From: Pseudoneobacillus sp052180215
GTDB taxonomy: Bacteria > Bacillota > Bacilli > Bacillales > Cytobacillaceae
NCBI RefSeq assembly: GCF_052180215.1
Contig: NZ_CP197471.1
Location: 3,630,001 to 3,694,000, forward strand
Direction of reading: 5' to 3'
Length of the DNA stretch: 64,000 bases
In this document: one piece after another, positions 24,800 to 33,949 of the stretch
How the letters are laid out: the number at the start of each line of letters is the position of its first letter
How positions within the stretch are numbered: position 1 is the stretch's first letter
Program-made: the position numbers and the translations under genes
Notes under the pieces: model-generated
Databases searched by the model: none
What the model was told of the DNA's origin: nothing
The model's input: only the letters and a program-made list of their open reading frames with translations

Positions 24800-26018
24800 C
24801 GCTAAAGTACTCCTTTGTTTTGACTAGCCCTTCTACAAGCTTGTCAATATCTTCTTCCGTGTTATATAGGTAGAAGCTAGCTCTTGCAGTTGCAGATTGT
24901 TTCAGCCATCTCATCAATGGTTGAGCACAATGATGACCTGCGCGAACGGCAATTCCTTCTGCGTCTAAAACAGTAGCTACATCATGTGGATGTACATCAT
25001 CTAAATTAAAAGTAACAAGTCCTGCTCTTTTAGATGGATCTTTAGGTCCAAAAATGGTTATTCCATCAACTGTCGACATTTTTTCCATCGCATAAGCTGA
25101 TAGCTTATGTTCATGTTCAGCAATTTGGTCTAATCCAATCTGCTCAAGAAAATCGATAGCAGCTCCTAAACCAATTGCTCCTGCAATAATTGGCGTACCA
25201 CCTTCGAACTTCCAAGGAAGCTCTTTCCATGTTGAATCATATAGCTCAACAAAATCAATCATTTCACCGCCAAATTCAACTGGCTCCATGTTTTCCAATA
25301 GCTTTTTCTTACCATAAAGTACTCCGATTCCAGTTGGTCCGCACATCTTATGTCCAGAAAAAGCGAAGAAATCACAATCTAAATCTTGAACATCCACCTT
25401 CATATGAGGTGTACTTTGAGCACCATCGACAACCATGATTGCCCCATGTTCATGAGCAATTTTCGCTATTTCCTTGATTGGATTGACTACCCCAAGTACA
25501 TTGGAAACCTGCATAACGGAAACGATTTTTGTATTATTATTAACAGTTGCTCTAACATCTTCTAAAGAAATCGAACCATCTTCTTGTAATGGTAGATATT
25601 TGAGTTGTGCTCCTGTTCTTTTTGCAACTTGCTGCCATGGGATGATATTACTATGATGCTCCATATGAGAGATCACAATCTCATCACCTTCATTTAGTGT
25701 TGCTGCCCCATAGCTAGCAGCTACTGTGTTTAGTGAAGTTGTTGTACCACGTGTGAAAATAATCTCTTCCGTGGATCTTGCATTAATAAACTTACGAACC
25801 TTTTCACGAGCACCTTCATACCCGTCCGTTGCTCGTGTTCCTAACGTATGAACACCACGGTGAACGTTAGAATTATATTGACGATAGTAGTTGTCTACAG
25901 CCTCAATTACTTGAATAGGCTTTTGAGAGGTAGCAGCACTATCTAGGTAAACAAGTGGTCGGCCATTGACTTCTTGATTAAGAATCGGAAATTGATTTCG
26001 AATATCCTGGATATTCAT
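24789..26018 (-). CDS. sufS: cysteine desulfurase SufS
   Basis: A 409-residue PLP enzyme that mobilises sulfur from cysteine. The PLP lysine lies in FSGHKMCGPTGIG (about residue 225) and the catalytic cysteine in RAGHHCAQPLM (about 362). Its start codon shares one base with the sufD stop codon (TAATG). It partners with SufU. Confidence 0.96.
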   Translation of the reverse strand: MNIQDIRNQFPILNQEVNGRPLVYLDSAATSQKPIQVIEAVDNYYRQYNSNVHRGVHTLGTRATDGYEGAREKVRKFINARSTEEIIFTRGTTTSLNTVAASYGAATLNEGDEIVISHMEHHSNIIPWQQVAKRTGAQLKYLPLQEDGSISLEDVRATVNNNTKIVSVMQVSNVLGVVNPIKEIAKIAHEHGAIMVVDGAQSTPHMKVDVQDLDCDFFAFSGHKMCGPTGIGVLYGKKKLLENMEPVEFGGEMIDFVELYDSTWKELPWKFEGGTPIIAGAIGLGAAIDFLEQIGLDQIAEHEHKLSAYAMEKMSTVDGITIFGPKDPSKRAGLVTFNLDDVHPHDVATVLDAEGIAVRAGHHCAQPLMRWLKQSATARASFYLYNTEEDIDKLVEGLVKTKEYFSDVF

Positions 26019-27328
26019 TATCTTACTTTCCTTTCAATCACTTCGGTTAATTGTTTCTTAACCGCTTCAATAGGAAGCTCTGTTACAACTGGAGCTAAGA
26101 AACCGTGAATAACAAGACGTTCTGCTTCAGTTTTTGAAATCCCTCTACTCATTAGATAGTAAAGCTGTAATGGGTCTACTCTTCCAACTGAAGCTGCGTG
26201 ACCTGCTGTAACGTCATCTTCATCAATTAAAAGGATTGGGTTTGCGTCGCCACGAGCTTTTTCGCTAAGCATTAAAACACGTGATTCTTGCTCTGCATTA
26301 GATTTAGAAGCACCATGCTCAATTTTACCAATTCCATTAAAGATGGAAGAAGCTTCATCCTTCATAACACCATGCTTTAAAATAAATCCATCTGTGTTTT
26401 TCCCAAAATGCACAATACTTGTTGTAAAGTTTTGAATTTGATTTCCACGTCCAACTACAACCGTTTTTGAATCACCGAAAGAACCATCACCGATTAAGTT
26501 TGTGATATTTTCAGAAATCGTATTTCCATCATTCATTAACCCTAATGCCCATTCAATACGTGCATCTTTCCCAGCCACGCCACGACGATTCACATAAGTT
26601 GTTACACCTTTGTTTAAGTTGTCAACTGCACCGTATTGTACTTTAGAATTAGAATTTGCTACTACTTCTGTAACAAGATTGAAAATTCCATTAGCTGTAT
26701 CCATTGTTGATACATAATTCTCAACATATGTTACTTTACTATTATCCTCAGCAACCACTAATACATGGTTAAAAAGATTTAATGAAGCATCGTCGTGAAC
26801 AAAAATAGCCTGAATAGGTTCTTTTAATTCTACATTCTTAGGAATATAGAGGAAAATTCCACCATTAACCAATGCGGCATGTAGAGCTGTTAATTTATGT
26901 TCATCAATCTTTACACCATTTGTCATGAAATACTTTTGAAGTAATTCACCATGTTCTCTTGCTGCTGAAAAGATATCTGTAAAAATAACTCCACTTTCTT
27001 TTAGCTCAGAAGAAACCTCCAAGTAAGCTGGTGTTGTATTGTTTTGGATATATAAATTTCTATTTTGTGATTCCGTATCTACTAATACCTTTACCGCTTT
27101 AGGTAGATCTGATAAAGATTGGTAAGCGTTGCTTTTCACTTGATGAGTATCAAACTGTGTGAAGTTCCACTTATCAATTTTCGTTTTATCAGGCTTTGGC
27201 AATGGTAATTGTACGGCATTTGATAATGCATTTATTCTTAATTCTGTTAACCATGCAGGTTCGCCATTTTCTTTTGAAAAATTAGCGATATACTCCTGAT
27301 CAAATGGTAGTTTTGTATCAATTGTCAT
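26018..27328 (-). CDS. sufD: Fe-S cluster assembly protein SufD
   Basis: A 436-residue SufD, homologous to the core of SufB and a partner in the SufBC2D scaffold. The conserved C-terminal segment GHAASVGRVDPLQLYYLMSRG is present. The ATG at 27328 follows AGGGGGATCAAC and lies 17 bases after sufC. Confidence 0.95.
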   Translation of the reverse strand: MTIDTKLPFDQEYIANFSKENGEPAWLTELRINALSNAVQLPLPKPDKTKIDKWNFTQFDTHQVKSNAYQSLSDLPKAVKVLVDTESQNRNLYIQNNTTPAYLEVSSELKESGVIFTDIFSAAREHGELLQKYFMTNGVKIDEHKLTALHAALVNGGIFLYIPKNVELKEPIQAIFVHDDASLNLFNHVLVVAEDNSKVTYVENYVSTMDTANGIFNLVTEVVANSNSKVQYGAVDNLNKGVTTYVNRRGVAGKDARIEWALGLMNDGNTISENITNLIGDGSFGDSKTVVVGRGNQIQNFTTSIVHFGKNTDGFILKHGVMKDEASSIFNGIGKIEHGASKSNAEQESRVLMLSEKARGDANPILLIDEDDVTAGHAASVGRVDPLQLYYLMSRGISKTEAERLVIHGFLAPVVTELPIEAVKKQLTEVIERKVR

Positions 27329-27345
27329 GTTGATCCCCCTAACGC

Positions 27346-28131
27346 TTAAGCTTCTTGCCCAACTGTTTCGTCTTCAATTCCTAGTTCTTTCTTGATCCAG
27401 TCATATCCTTCTGCTTCTAAGCGTTGTGCAAGCTCAGGTCCACCTGATTTTACGATACGACCTTGCATCATCACATGCACAGTGTCAGGAGTGATATAGT
27501 TTAATAAACGTTGGTAGTGAGTGATAATTAAGCAACCAAAGTCTCCTCCACGCATTTCGTTAATACCTTTCGATACTACCTTCAGTGCGTCGATATCTAA
27601 TCCAGAGTCGATTTCATCTAATATAGCTAATTTTGGTTCTAACATCATTAATTGTAGAATTTCGTTACGCTTCTTCTCCCCACCAGAGAAACCTTCATTT
27701 AAATAACGTTGTGCCATATCTGGATCCATTTCAAGGAATTCCATTTTTGAATCCATTTTTCTGATGAACTTCATTAGTGAGATTTCATTTCCTTCACCAA
27801 GACGGCTATTTAAAGCAGAACGTAAGAAGTCTGCGTTCGTTACTCCATTGATTTCACTTGGATATTGCATAGCTAAGAAAAGACCTGCACGGGCACGCTC
27901 ATCCACTTCCATTTCAAGAACGTCTTGACCGTCAAGTGTTATGCTACCACTCGTTACTTCATATTTTGGATGACCCATAATAGCTGAAGAAAGAGTAGAT
28001 TTCCCTGTACCATTTGGACCCATGATAGCGTGGATTTCTCCACCTTTTATTTCAAGGTTTAAACCTTTAATGATTTCTTTCCCATCAATCGCTACATGTA
28101 AGTCTTTAATTGTTAAAGTTGATCCTGCCAT
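27346..28131 (-). CDS. sufC: Fe-S assembly ATPase SufC
   Basis: A 261-residue ABC-type ATPase. Walker A GPNGTGKSTLS lies near residue 39, the signature FSGGEKKRNE near 148, and Walker B LAILDEIDSGLD near 172. It drives the SufBCD scaffold and is cytoplasmic with no membrane partner. It is the first gene of the operon; the ATG follows GGAGG at seven bases. Confidence 0.97.
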   Translation of the reverse strand: MAGSTLTIKDLHVAIDGKEIIKGLNLEIKGGEIHAIMGPNGTGKSTLSSAIMGHPKYEVTSGSITLDGQDVLEMEVDERARAGLFLAMQYPSEINGVTNADFLRSALNSRLGEGNEISLMKFIRKMDSKMEFLEMDPDMAQRYLNEGFSGGEKKRNEILQLMMLEPKLAILDEIDSGLDIDALKVVSKGINEMRGGDFGCLIITHYQRLLNYITPDTVHVMMQGRIVKSGGPELAQRLEAEGYDWIKKELGIEDETVGQEA

Positions 28132-28154
28132 ATCTATACCTCCGAAGTATAATA

Positions 28155-28179
28155 TTTGATGACTTGTTCATTCATCAAA
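28155..28179. promoter_or_regulatory. inverted repeat in the sufC leader, candidate operator
   Basis: TTTGATGA and TCATCAAA, eight-base arms with a nine-base spacer, lie 24 bases upstream of the sufC ATG. Two direct ATTCTCATT motifs lie just further upstream. The 320-base gap up to 28451 holds these, AT-rich sequence and the yurZ terminator. A regulator is not identified; the SufR-like protein in this window is one candidate. Confidence 0.4.
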
Positions 28180-28392
28180 TCTCATTCTCATTTTATTCTC
28201 ATTACAATCTTATAACAAATAGAATCTGATAGCAACCATTTAAGACGATTTACACTACCGTGATAATGTTAATGTATTTTGTTGAAAAAATCATTGATTT
28301 ATATCAATTTTTATTAAAAACTATTTTTTTATTAGGCATTTTACATTACATATTAGTTTTTCCTCTATTGTCCCTTATTCATGTATGAGAAT

Positions 28393-28421
28393 AAGGGACA
28401 GACTGAAAAAGTCTGCCCCTT
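28393..28421 (-). terminator. hairpin after yurZ
   Basis: The stem AAGGG.CAGACT / AGTCTG.CCCTT with loop GAAA is strong, but the T-run is poor on the minus strand, so the terminator role is probable only. Confidence 0.5.
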
Positions 28422-28451
28422 AGCAATTTTCTTCCTTATTATATAAGTTAC

Positions 28452-28823
28452 TTATTGTTTTAACTGATTTAACTCTTCCATTGCTTCTTGAACGAGAGTA
28501 ACAGCTTGGCTCATAGCTGCTCCACCGCCAAATGCAGCTGTCACACCTACCGCTTCTAAAATCTCTTCTTCACTGGCTCCTTCATCAAGGCAACCTTTCA
28601 CATGATAAATAATACAGTATTCATCTTGAGAATATAAACTGATTCCCAGGGCGATTAATTGTTTATCCTTTTTGGATAATACTCCTTCTTCAAAACATGC
28701 CTCTGTAAAGGCATTATAATGTTGAGCCAACTTAGGCATTTTTTGCGTAAAAGTACCTAACCCTACTTTATATTCATGTAAAGCTAATTCTGTAGAATTT
28801 CTTAGTTCATTGTTATGTTCCAT
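28452..28823 (-). CDS. yurZ: carboxymuconolactone decarboxylase family protein YurZ (AhpD-like fold)
   Basis: A 123-residue all-helical CMD-family protein. The segment SQDEYCIIYHVKGCLDEGAS resembles the AhpD-like active-site helix, with one cysteine (EYC) and the histidine, but not the full CxxC pair. Position between suf and met genes matches B. subtilis YurZ. The function is unknown; thiol-dependent peroxide reduction is possible but the missing first cysteine argues against it. Confidence 0.82.
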   Translation of the reverse strand: MEHNNELRNSTELALHEYKVGLGTFTQKMPKLAQHYNAFTEACFEEGVLSKKDKQLIALGISLYSQDEYCIIYHVKGCLDEGASEEEILEAVGVTAAFGGGAAMSQAVTLVQEAMEELNQLKQ

Positions 28824-28895
28824 GTTTTCACTCCATCCTAATCAATATCAAAATTAGTATGATAACAACAAATGAGTGCTATGCATTTTTAGTAA

Positions 28896-28933
28896 AAGAA
28901 AAAGGTCAGAACTCTTTATGAAGTTCTGACCTT
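28896..28933 (-). terminator. terminator of metNIQ
   Basis: The perfect stem AAGGTCAGAACT / AGTTCTGACCTT is followed on the minus strand by T5 directly after metQ. Confidence 0.9.
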
Positions 28934-28940
28934 AACCTTA

Positions 28941-29786
28941 TTATTCTGAAACTGGTACAACTGCACCTTTATATTTTTCAAGAATGAAATCTTGAATTTC
29001 TTTTGAACGTAGAACTTCTACTAATGTTTTAATTTCTTCTTTATTTTCGTCACCTTTGCGAACAGCAATGACGTTTACATAAGGTGAATCGCTTTCTTCG
29101 ATCGCAATAGAATCTTCAAGTGGATTTAATCCTGCATCAATTGCATAGTTAGAGTTAATTAACACCGCATCGCCTTCACCGTTGTTATAAATTTGAGGAA
29201 GTAAAGATGCTTCATATTCTGCGTCAAAGTTTAACTTTTTAGGATTTTCTACAATATCATCAACGGTAGCTTCTGTCTTTTCAACGCCTTCTTTTAACTT
29301 AATTAAACCTTTGTTTTCTAACATCGTTAAGATACGGCCGTGGTCTGCAACTGAGTTACTTACAATGATATGTGCACCTTCAGGAAGTTCATCAAGGCTC
29401 TTATATTTTTTTGAGTAAACACCAATTGGCTCGATGTGGATTCCGCCTGCATTGACAAAGTCATATCCATTTTCTTTAATTTGAGCATTTAAGTAAGGGA
29501 TATGTTGGAAGTAGTTTGCATCTAATTCACCAGATTCTAATGCTTGGTTTGGTAATACATAATCTTGGAAAGTTGTGATTTCTAAGTCAATCCCCTTATC
29601 TTTTAATAGAGGTTTTGCTTCTTCTAAAATTTCAGCATGGGGAACGTTAGACGCTCCAACCACTAATTTCTTTAATCCATCTTCTTTACCTGCATTTCCA
29701 CCCTCTGTTTTTTCTTCAGAAGTTCCGCAAGCTGCAAGAACTAATGCCATTGCTAATGATAATAGTACACTTAACCATTTTTTCAT
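28941..29786 (-). CDS. metQ: methionine ABC transporter substrate-binding lipoprotein
   Basis: A 281-residue NlpA-family lipoprotein: signal peptide with lipobox LAAC and acylated cysteine at residue 20. The NlpA-fold segments PHAEILEEAKPLL and GELDANYFQHIPYL are present. It binds methionine outside the membrane for the MetNI importer. It is the last gene of metN-metI-metQ. The operon's SAM-I riboswitch makes expression depend on methionine supply. Confidence 0.93.
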   Translation of the reverse strand: MKKWLSVLLSLAMALVLAACGTSEEKTEGGNAGKEDGLKKLVVGASNVPHAEILEEAKPLLKDKGIDLEITTFQDYVLPNQALESGELDANYFQHIPYLNAQIKENGYDFVNAGGIHIEPIGVYSKKYKSLDELPEGAHIIVSNSVADHGRILTMLENKGLIKLKEGVEKTEATVDDIVENPKKLNFDAEYEASLLPQIYNNGEGDAVLINSNYAIDAGLNPLEDSIAIEESDSPYVNVIAVRKGDENKEEIKTLVEVLRSKEIQDFILEKYKGAVVPVSE

Positions 29787-29800
29787 GTTCCATTTCTCCT

Positions 29801-30469
29801 TTATCTTTTATCTAATTTAGCGGTGATAATATCACCAATGAATTGAATAATAAAAACGATGACTAAAATGACGATTGTTGCCATTAAGGTGACGTCAAAT
29901 CGACTTCTTTGGAAACCTTCTAAATAAGCAAGATTCCCTAATCCCCCTGCTCCAATAACACCCGCCATTGCGGTAAAACCAACTAAGGATATAGCCGTAA
30001 CTGTTATCCCTGATACTAATGCTGGCATGGATTCTGGAAGTAAAACTTTTAAAATAATGGTGCTCGTTTTTGCACCCATAGATTTGGCTGCTTCAATAAC
30101 ACCTTTATTGATTTCTCTTAACCCTATTTCCACCATTCGTGCATAAAAAGGTGCTGCCCCTATTATAAGCGCCGGTAATGCAGCATCTTCCCCAATCATG
30201 GTTCCTACAATGAATTTAGTAAAAGGGATTAATAATACAATCAGAATAATAAAAGGAATAGATCGAAAAATATTTACCAATGCGCTGATAATCGTGTTAA
30301 TCACTTTGTTTTCCCATATATTATCCTTTGATGTTAAAAACAATAGTAGGCCAAGGATAATACCTAGAACAAACGTTGCCAACACAGAGATCCCTGTCAT
30401 GTATAAAGTTTCATATGTCGCCTGCCACATTCGTTCCCAGTTTACATTTGGAAAGAACTTTTCAACCAT
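29801..30469 (-). CDS. metI: methionine ABC transporter permease
   Basis: A 222-residue permease with about five membrane segments and the inner-membrane EAA loop (EAAKSMGAKTSTIILKVLLPES, shown here as the segment near residues 125-146). It overlaps the metN stop codon by eight bases, so translation is coupled. Called metP in B. subtilis. Confidence 0.93.
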   Translation of the reverse strand: MVEKFFPNVNWERMWQATYETLYMTGISVLATFVLGIILGLLLFLTSKDNIWENKVINTIISALVNIFRSIPFIILIVLLIPFTKFIVGTMIGEDAALPALIIGAAPFYARMVEIGLREINKGVIEAAKSMGAKTSTIILKVLLPESMPALVSGITVTAISLVGFTAMAGVIGAGGLGNLAYLEGFQRSRFDVTLMATIVILVIVFIIQFIGDIITAKLDKR

Positions 30470-31487
30470 TTGTTACCACCTCCACTCCAACAGCTTGAGA
30501 GCGAATAAAATCGATGGCTTTTGTGATTTCTTTACTCTCTCCATCAATATGGATAAATAATGATCCGTAAGAGCCATTCTGTGTCTGATTAATTTTCCCT
30601 TGAAGAATATTAACGGTTACATTATGATGGCGGATAAGATTCGTAATCACAGGTTGCTCAGTAGCTTCGCCAACAAATGTTAACTGAACGACTTTTCCTT
30701 CTGGATAACGACCGATGAGATGCTCAGCTGTTTCCTTTGTTTCCTCCGGTTCTGTAACCTGTTGGACAAAACGTTTTGTTATGGGCTGCTGAGGATTTTT
30801 AAACACTTCTAACACCGGCCCTAACTCCACTATTTTTCCACCTTCCATCACAGCTACCCGATGGCAAATTTTTTGAATTACATGCATTTCATGTGTAATC
30901 AAGACAATCGTTAATCCTAAGCGATTATTAATATCAACTAGTAAATCTAGTATAGAATCCGTTGTTTGTGGGTCCAAAGCAGATGTCGCTTCATCACAAA
31001 GTAAAACTTTAGGATTATTAGCTAGTGCTCGTGCAATCCCTACTCTTTGCTTTTGACCACCACTGAGTTCTGATGGATAAGCATCTTCCCTTCCATCTAG
31101 ACCAACTAGCTTAATCAACTCATCCACGCGGCGAATTCTTTCTGCTTTTGTTACCCCAGCAATTTCAAGCGGAAAGGAGATATTCTCTCGAACTGTTCTC
31201 GACCAAAGGAGATTAAAATGTTGAAATATCATACTGATTTCTTGTCTTGCCTTACGAAGGTCACTGCCTTTGATTTTTGAAATGACACGTTCAGCAACTG
31301 TAATGGTCCCAGCTGATGGGATTTCAAGTCCATTAAGCATACGGATTAATGTACTTTTTCCTGCACCACTATACCCAATGACCCCAAAAATTTCGCCTTC
31401 AGTGATTTCTAAATTCACATCATCTACTGCTCTAACCTGACCTTTTTTGGACGAATATACTTTTTGAACATTTTTGATCGATATCAT
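30462..31487 (-). CDS. metN: methionine ABC transporter ATPase
   Basis: A 341-residue ATPase: Walker A GYSGAGKSTLI near residue 38, signature LSGGQKQRVGIA near 141, Walker B VLLCDEATSALD. A C-terminal NIL/ACT-like domain (about 265-341) is the methionine-sensing site that inhibits transport. It is the first gene of the operon, behind a SAM-I riboswitch. Confidence 0.94.
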   Translation of the reverse strand: MISIKNVQKVYSSKKGQVRAVDDVNLEITEGEIFGVIGYSGAGKSTLIRMLNGLEIPSAGTITVAERVISKIKGSDLRKARQEISMIFQHFNLLWSRTVRENISFPLEIAGVTKAERIRRVDELIKLVGLDGREDAYPSELSGGQKQRVGIARALANNPKVLLCDEATSALDPQTTDSILDLLVDINNRLGLTIVLITHEMHVIQKICHRVAVMEGGKIVELGPVLEVFKNPQQPITKRFVQQVTEPEETKETAEHLIGRYPEGKVVQLTFVGEATEQPVITNLIRHHNVTVNILQGKINQTQNGSYGSLFIHIDGESKEITKAIDFIRSQAVGVEVVTNG

Positions 31488-31571
31488 TTTTTCACCCTCT
31501 TTACTTCCGGATTATTATTCTCGAATTATATATAAACATAGGGTTGGGTTATTAAGGGAAAATCATTCTAA

Positions 31572-31610
31572 GAAAATAAAAATGCCTTTCTGCAAATGAG
31601 CAGAAAGGCA
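31572..31610 (-). terminator. attenuator terminator of the metNIQ SAM-I riboswitch
   Basis: The stem TGCCTTTCTGC / GCAGAAAGGCA is followed on the minus strand by a T-rich run. It lies between the aptamer and metN, as expected for a transcriptional S-box. Confidence 0.9.
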
Positions 31611-31630
31611 CAATCCATCGATTTTCCTTT

Positions 31631-31738
31631 CTCTCATCTCCCAAAGCTACGCTTTGCGTGAATTGGCACCATTTCAATACGAATATTGACGGTTGCCGGG
31701 CTTCATAGGGCACATCCCTCCACCTCTCTTGATAAGAG
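31631..31738 (-). ncRNA. SAM-I riboswitch (S-box) controlling metNIQ
   Basis: The minus strand shows the S-box order: CTCTTATCAAGAGAGGTGGAG (given as the P1/P2 start, 31738 inward), GGGA, ATGAAGCCCGGCAACC, and a closing GATGAGAG for P1. An intrinsic terminator follows. Binding of SAM should stop transcription of the importer. Confidence 0.95.
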
Positions 31739-31877
31739 CAAACCACAAACTATATTTAATTAACACGTTAATGTATTTAAGTGAATTTCGTAATCACGAT
31801 TGATATCGTATCACGGAAAAAGTAGGGTGTCAATCTATTTTTCTAGAATAATTTATGGGTATTTTTTCAATTTACAT

Positions 31878-33194
31878 TTATACCTGTAATGAAATAGAAC
31901 GTATACCCGTCGCATTTTCAATTGCTTGTTCTAAGTCTTCTATTAAATCTTCTACATTTTCGATTCCAATAGATAGTCTGATTAAATCTTCTGAAACTCC
32001 TGAAGCTATTAACCCTTCATTGTCTAATTGTTGATGCGTCGTGCTTGCAGGATGAATCATTAAGCTTTTGGCATCTCCTACATTGGCAACATGTGCCCAG
32101 AGCTTAGCCGAATTAATTAACTTTGCTCCTGCTTCTCTACCACCTTTTATGCCAAAAACAACCACTGCCCCAGCACCTTTTGGTAAGTATTTCTCGACTA
32201 GGTGATAATCAGGATGCGGTTCATTACCTGGATACCCTACCCAATCAACTGCTGAGTGTTCCTCGAGGTAACGTACAATTACTTTTGTATTGGCAATGTG
32301 CTCCTTCATTCTAACATGTAGTGTTTCTAACCCTAGTGTGAATTGGAAGGCATTTTGCGGACTTAGTGATGGCCCAAGATCGCGGAGAAGTTGAACTCTT
32401 GCCTTAATAATATAAGCTTGGGATCCTAACGCCTCACTATAGACTAAGTTATGATAGCTTGGATCAGGTTCATTAAATCCAGGGAACTTGCTAGAATTCC
32501 AATCAAACTTCCCACCATCAACAATAATTCCTCCAAGTGTAGTTCCATTACCTAATAACCATTTTGTGGCTGAATGTACCACAATGTCCGCTCCGTATTC
32601 GATTGGTCTGCAAAGGTATGGAGTTGCAAAGGTATTATCAATGATTAACGGAATCCCATGGGAATGAGCGATTTCAGATACCTTTTCGATATCTAATACT
32701 CTTAAACTCGGATTGCCAATTGTTTCAGCAAAAACGGCTTTTGTTTTTTCCGAGATAGCTGCTGCAAAATTCTCCGGCTTTTCGGGATCGACAAACCTAA
32801 CTGTGATTCCATACTTCGGCAACGTTGTCGCAAATAAATTATAGGTTCCACCATAAAGCGTCGAAGCCGAAACGATTTCATCCCCAGCTTGAGCAATGTT
32901 TAAAATCGCCAATGTAATAGCAGCCATACCGCTTGCAACGGCTAGCGCCCCTACACCACCTTCTAGCAAAGCAACTCTTTCTTCAAATACAGTAACCGTT
33001 GGATTGTGTATTCTTGTGTATATGTAACCAGGCTCTTTTAATGCAAATAGATTGGCAGCATGCTCCGTATTCTGAAATTGGTAGGCATTATTTTGATAAA
33101 TCGGAACTGCTCTAGCCCCTGTTACGGGGTCAGGTGTTAAACCTCCGTGAACACTTAATGTCTCAAATCGATAATTTTTTTGATTTACACTCAT
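31878..33194 (-). CDS. metY: O-acetylhomoserine sulfhydrylase / Cys-Met metabolism PLP enzyme
   Basis: A 438-residue Cys/Met-metabolism PLP enzyme. The PLP lysine lies in HSATKWLLGNGT near residue 210, and the YTRIHNPT segment near 58 contacts the cofactor. Length and segments suit O-acetylhomoserine aminocarboxypropyltransferase (MetY), which makes homocysteine from O-acetylhomoserine and sulfide, rather than the shorter cystathionine enzymes. The ATG at 33194 follows AAGGAGAG; a TTG six bases upstream is less likely. The SAM-I riboswitch upstream supports a methionine role. Confidence 0.88.
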   Translation of the reverse strand: MSVNQKNYRFETLSVHGGLTPDPVTGARAVPIYQNNAYQFQNTEHAANLFALKEPGYIYTRIHNPTVTVFEERVALLEGGVGALAVASGMAAITLAILNIAQAGDEIVSASTLYGGTYNLFATTLPKYGITVRFVDPEKPENFAAAISEKTKAVFAETIGNPSLRVLDIEKVSEIAHSHGIPLIIDNTFATPYLCRPIEYGADIVVHSATKWLLGNGTTLGGIIVDGGKFDWNSSKFPGFNEPDPSYHNLVYSEALGSQAYIIKARVQLLRDLGPSLSPQNAFQFTLGLETLHVRMKEHIANTKVIVRYLEEHSAVDWVGYPGNEPHPDYHLVEKYLPKGAGAVVVFGIKGGREAGAKLINSAKLWAHVANVGDAKSLMIHPASTTHQQLDNEGLIASGVSEDLIRLSIGIENVEDLIEDLEQAIENATGIRSISLQV

Positions 33195-33239
33195 TCTCAA
33201 TCTCTCCTTCTAATTATTAGTCTTTAGTCTAGAAGAAAA

Positions 33240-33265
33240 TAAAAAAACCACTTCCGAAGAAGAGG
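33240..33265 (-). terminator. attenuator terminator of the metY SAM-I riboswitch
   Basis: The stem AACC.CTTC / GAAG.GGTT with loop TTCG is followed by T7 on the minus strand. Confidence 0.85.
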
Positions 33266-33281
33266 TTAGCTGTCATCTCTT

Positions 33282-33378
33282 CTTATCTTCCAGAGTTAAA
33301 ACTCTGCTGGATTTAGCACCGTGTTATTACCGGTTGCCGGGTTTCAAAGGGCCAGTCCCTCCACCTCTCTTGATAAGA
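33282..33378 (-). ncRNA. SAM-I riboswitch (S-box) controlling metY
   Basis: The minus strand begins CTTATCAAGAGAGGTGGAGG, continues with GAAACCCGGCAACCGG and closes P1 with GATAAG. The downstream terminator gives transcriptional control. It is a second independent S-box 1.6 kb from the first. Confidence 0.95.
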
Positions 33379-33447
33379 AATATTAAGTTTTCATGTATTA
33401 CTGATGTTAATGAAATAAAATTTAACTGAATCTTATCACACCAATTT

Positions 33448-33822
33448 TTATACCGTCAAGTTATTTTTAGAAATTTCAGAAATAAAATCCGAATGCGCAA
33501 GTTTAAATAATGTTTCTAAGAAAAGGATTTTTCTAAACGTAGCTTCAACAATAATGAATTGTTGAGAAATGAGTTCCCTTAATGAACACTGCCCTTTTAA
33601 TAATTTTTCTATTGATTCTAAATTACCTTTTATATAGATTTGAGGTATTTGTGCTTTCACCATTTTGGTTATTTCTATCATTCCATTTTGAAATAATACA
33701 GTCATTTCTTCATGACCAATCTCAAAGGTAATCATGAATTCTTGTGAATCAATAAATAATTGGACGGCCGAATTTTGTTTTATAGAGGATCCCCATGAAT
33801 AAAGTATTTCCAAAGCCAACAC
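33448..33822 (-). CDS. SCP2-like small protein (YusD position)
   Basis: A 124-residue soluble protein. The middle (FIDSQEFMITFEIGHEEM, then IYIKGNLESIEKLLKGQCSL) resembles an SCP2 sterol-carrier-type fold, the domain reported for B. subtilis YusD, which holds the same place after the met genes. A lysine- and phenylalanine-rich C terminus follows. The start codon may be the first ATG at 33822. Ligand and function are unknown. Confidence 0.58.
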   Translation of the reverse strand: MLALEILYSWGSSIKQNSAVQLFIDSQEFMITFEIGHEEMTVLFQNGMIEITKMVKAQIPQIYIKGNLESIEKLLKGQCSLRELISQQFIIVEATFRKILFLETLFKLAHSDFISEISKNNLTV

Positions 33823-33885
33823 CTCACTAGTTTCTCCCTAACATATTCTTACTCCTAACACAAAATCCTTCTTATTTCTCTCGAC

Positions 33886-33920
33886 AAAAAAAACAATGCC
33901 GATATTTAATTCGGCATTGT
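33886..33920 (-). terminator. terminator of the MFS transporter gene
   Basis: The stem CAATGCCGA / TCGGCATTG with an eight-base loop is followed on the minus strand by T8. Confidence 0.88.
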
Positions 33921-33949
33921 CAAACATTTCCCGAGAAATATGTCAAATA

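Noticed and set aside
31552..31746. 64-residue open frame on the minus strand
   Set aside because: It lies across the SAM-I riboswitch and its terminator and has no ribosome site.
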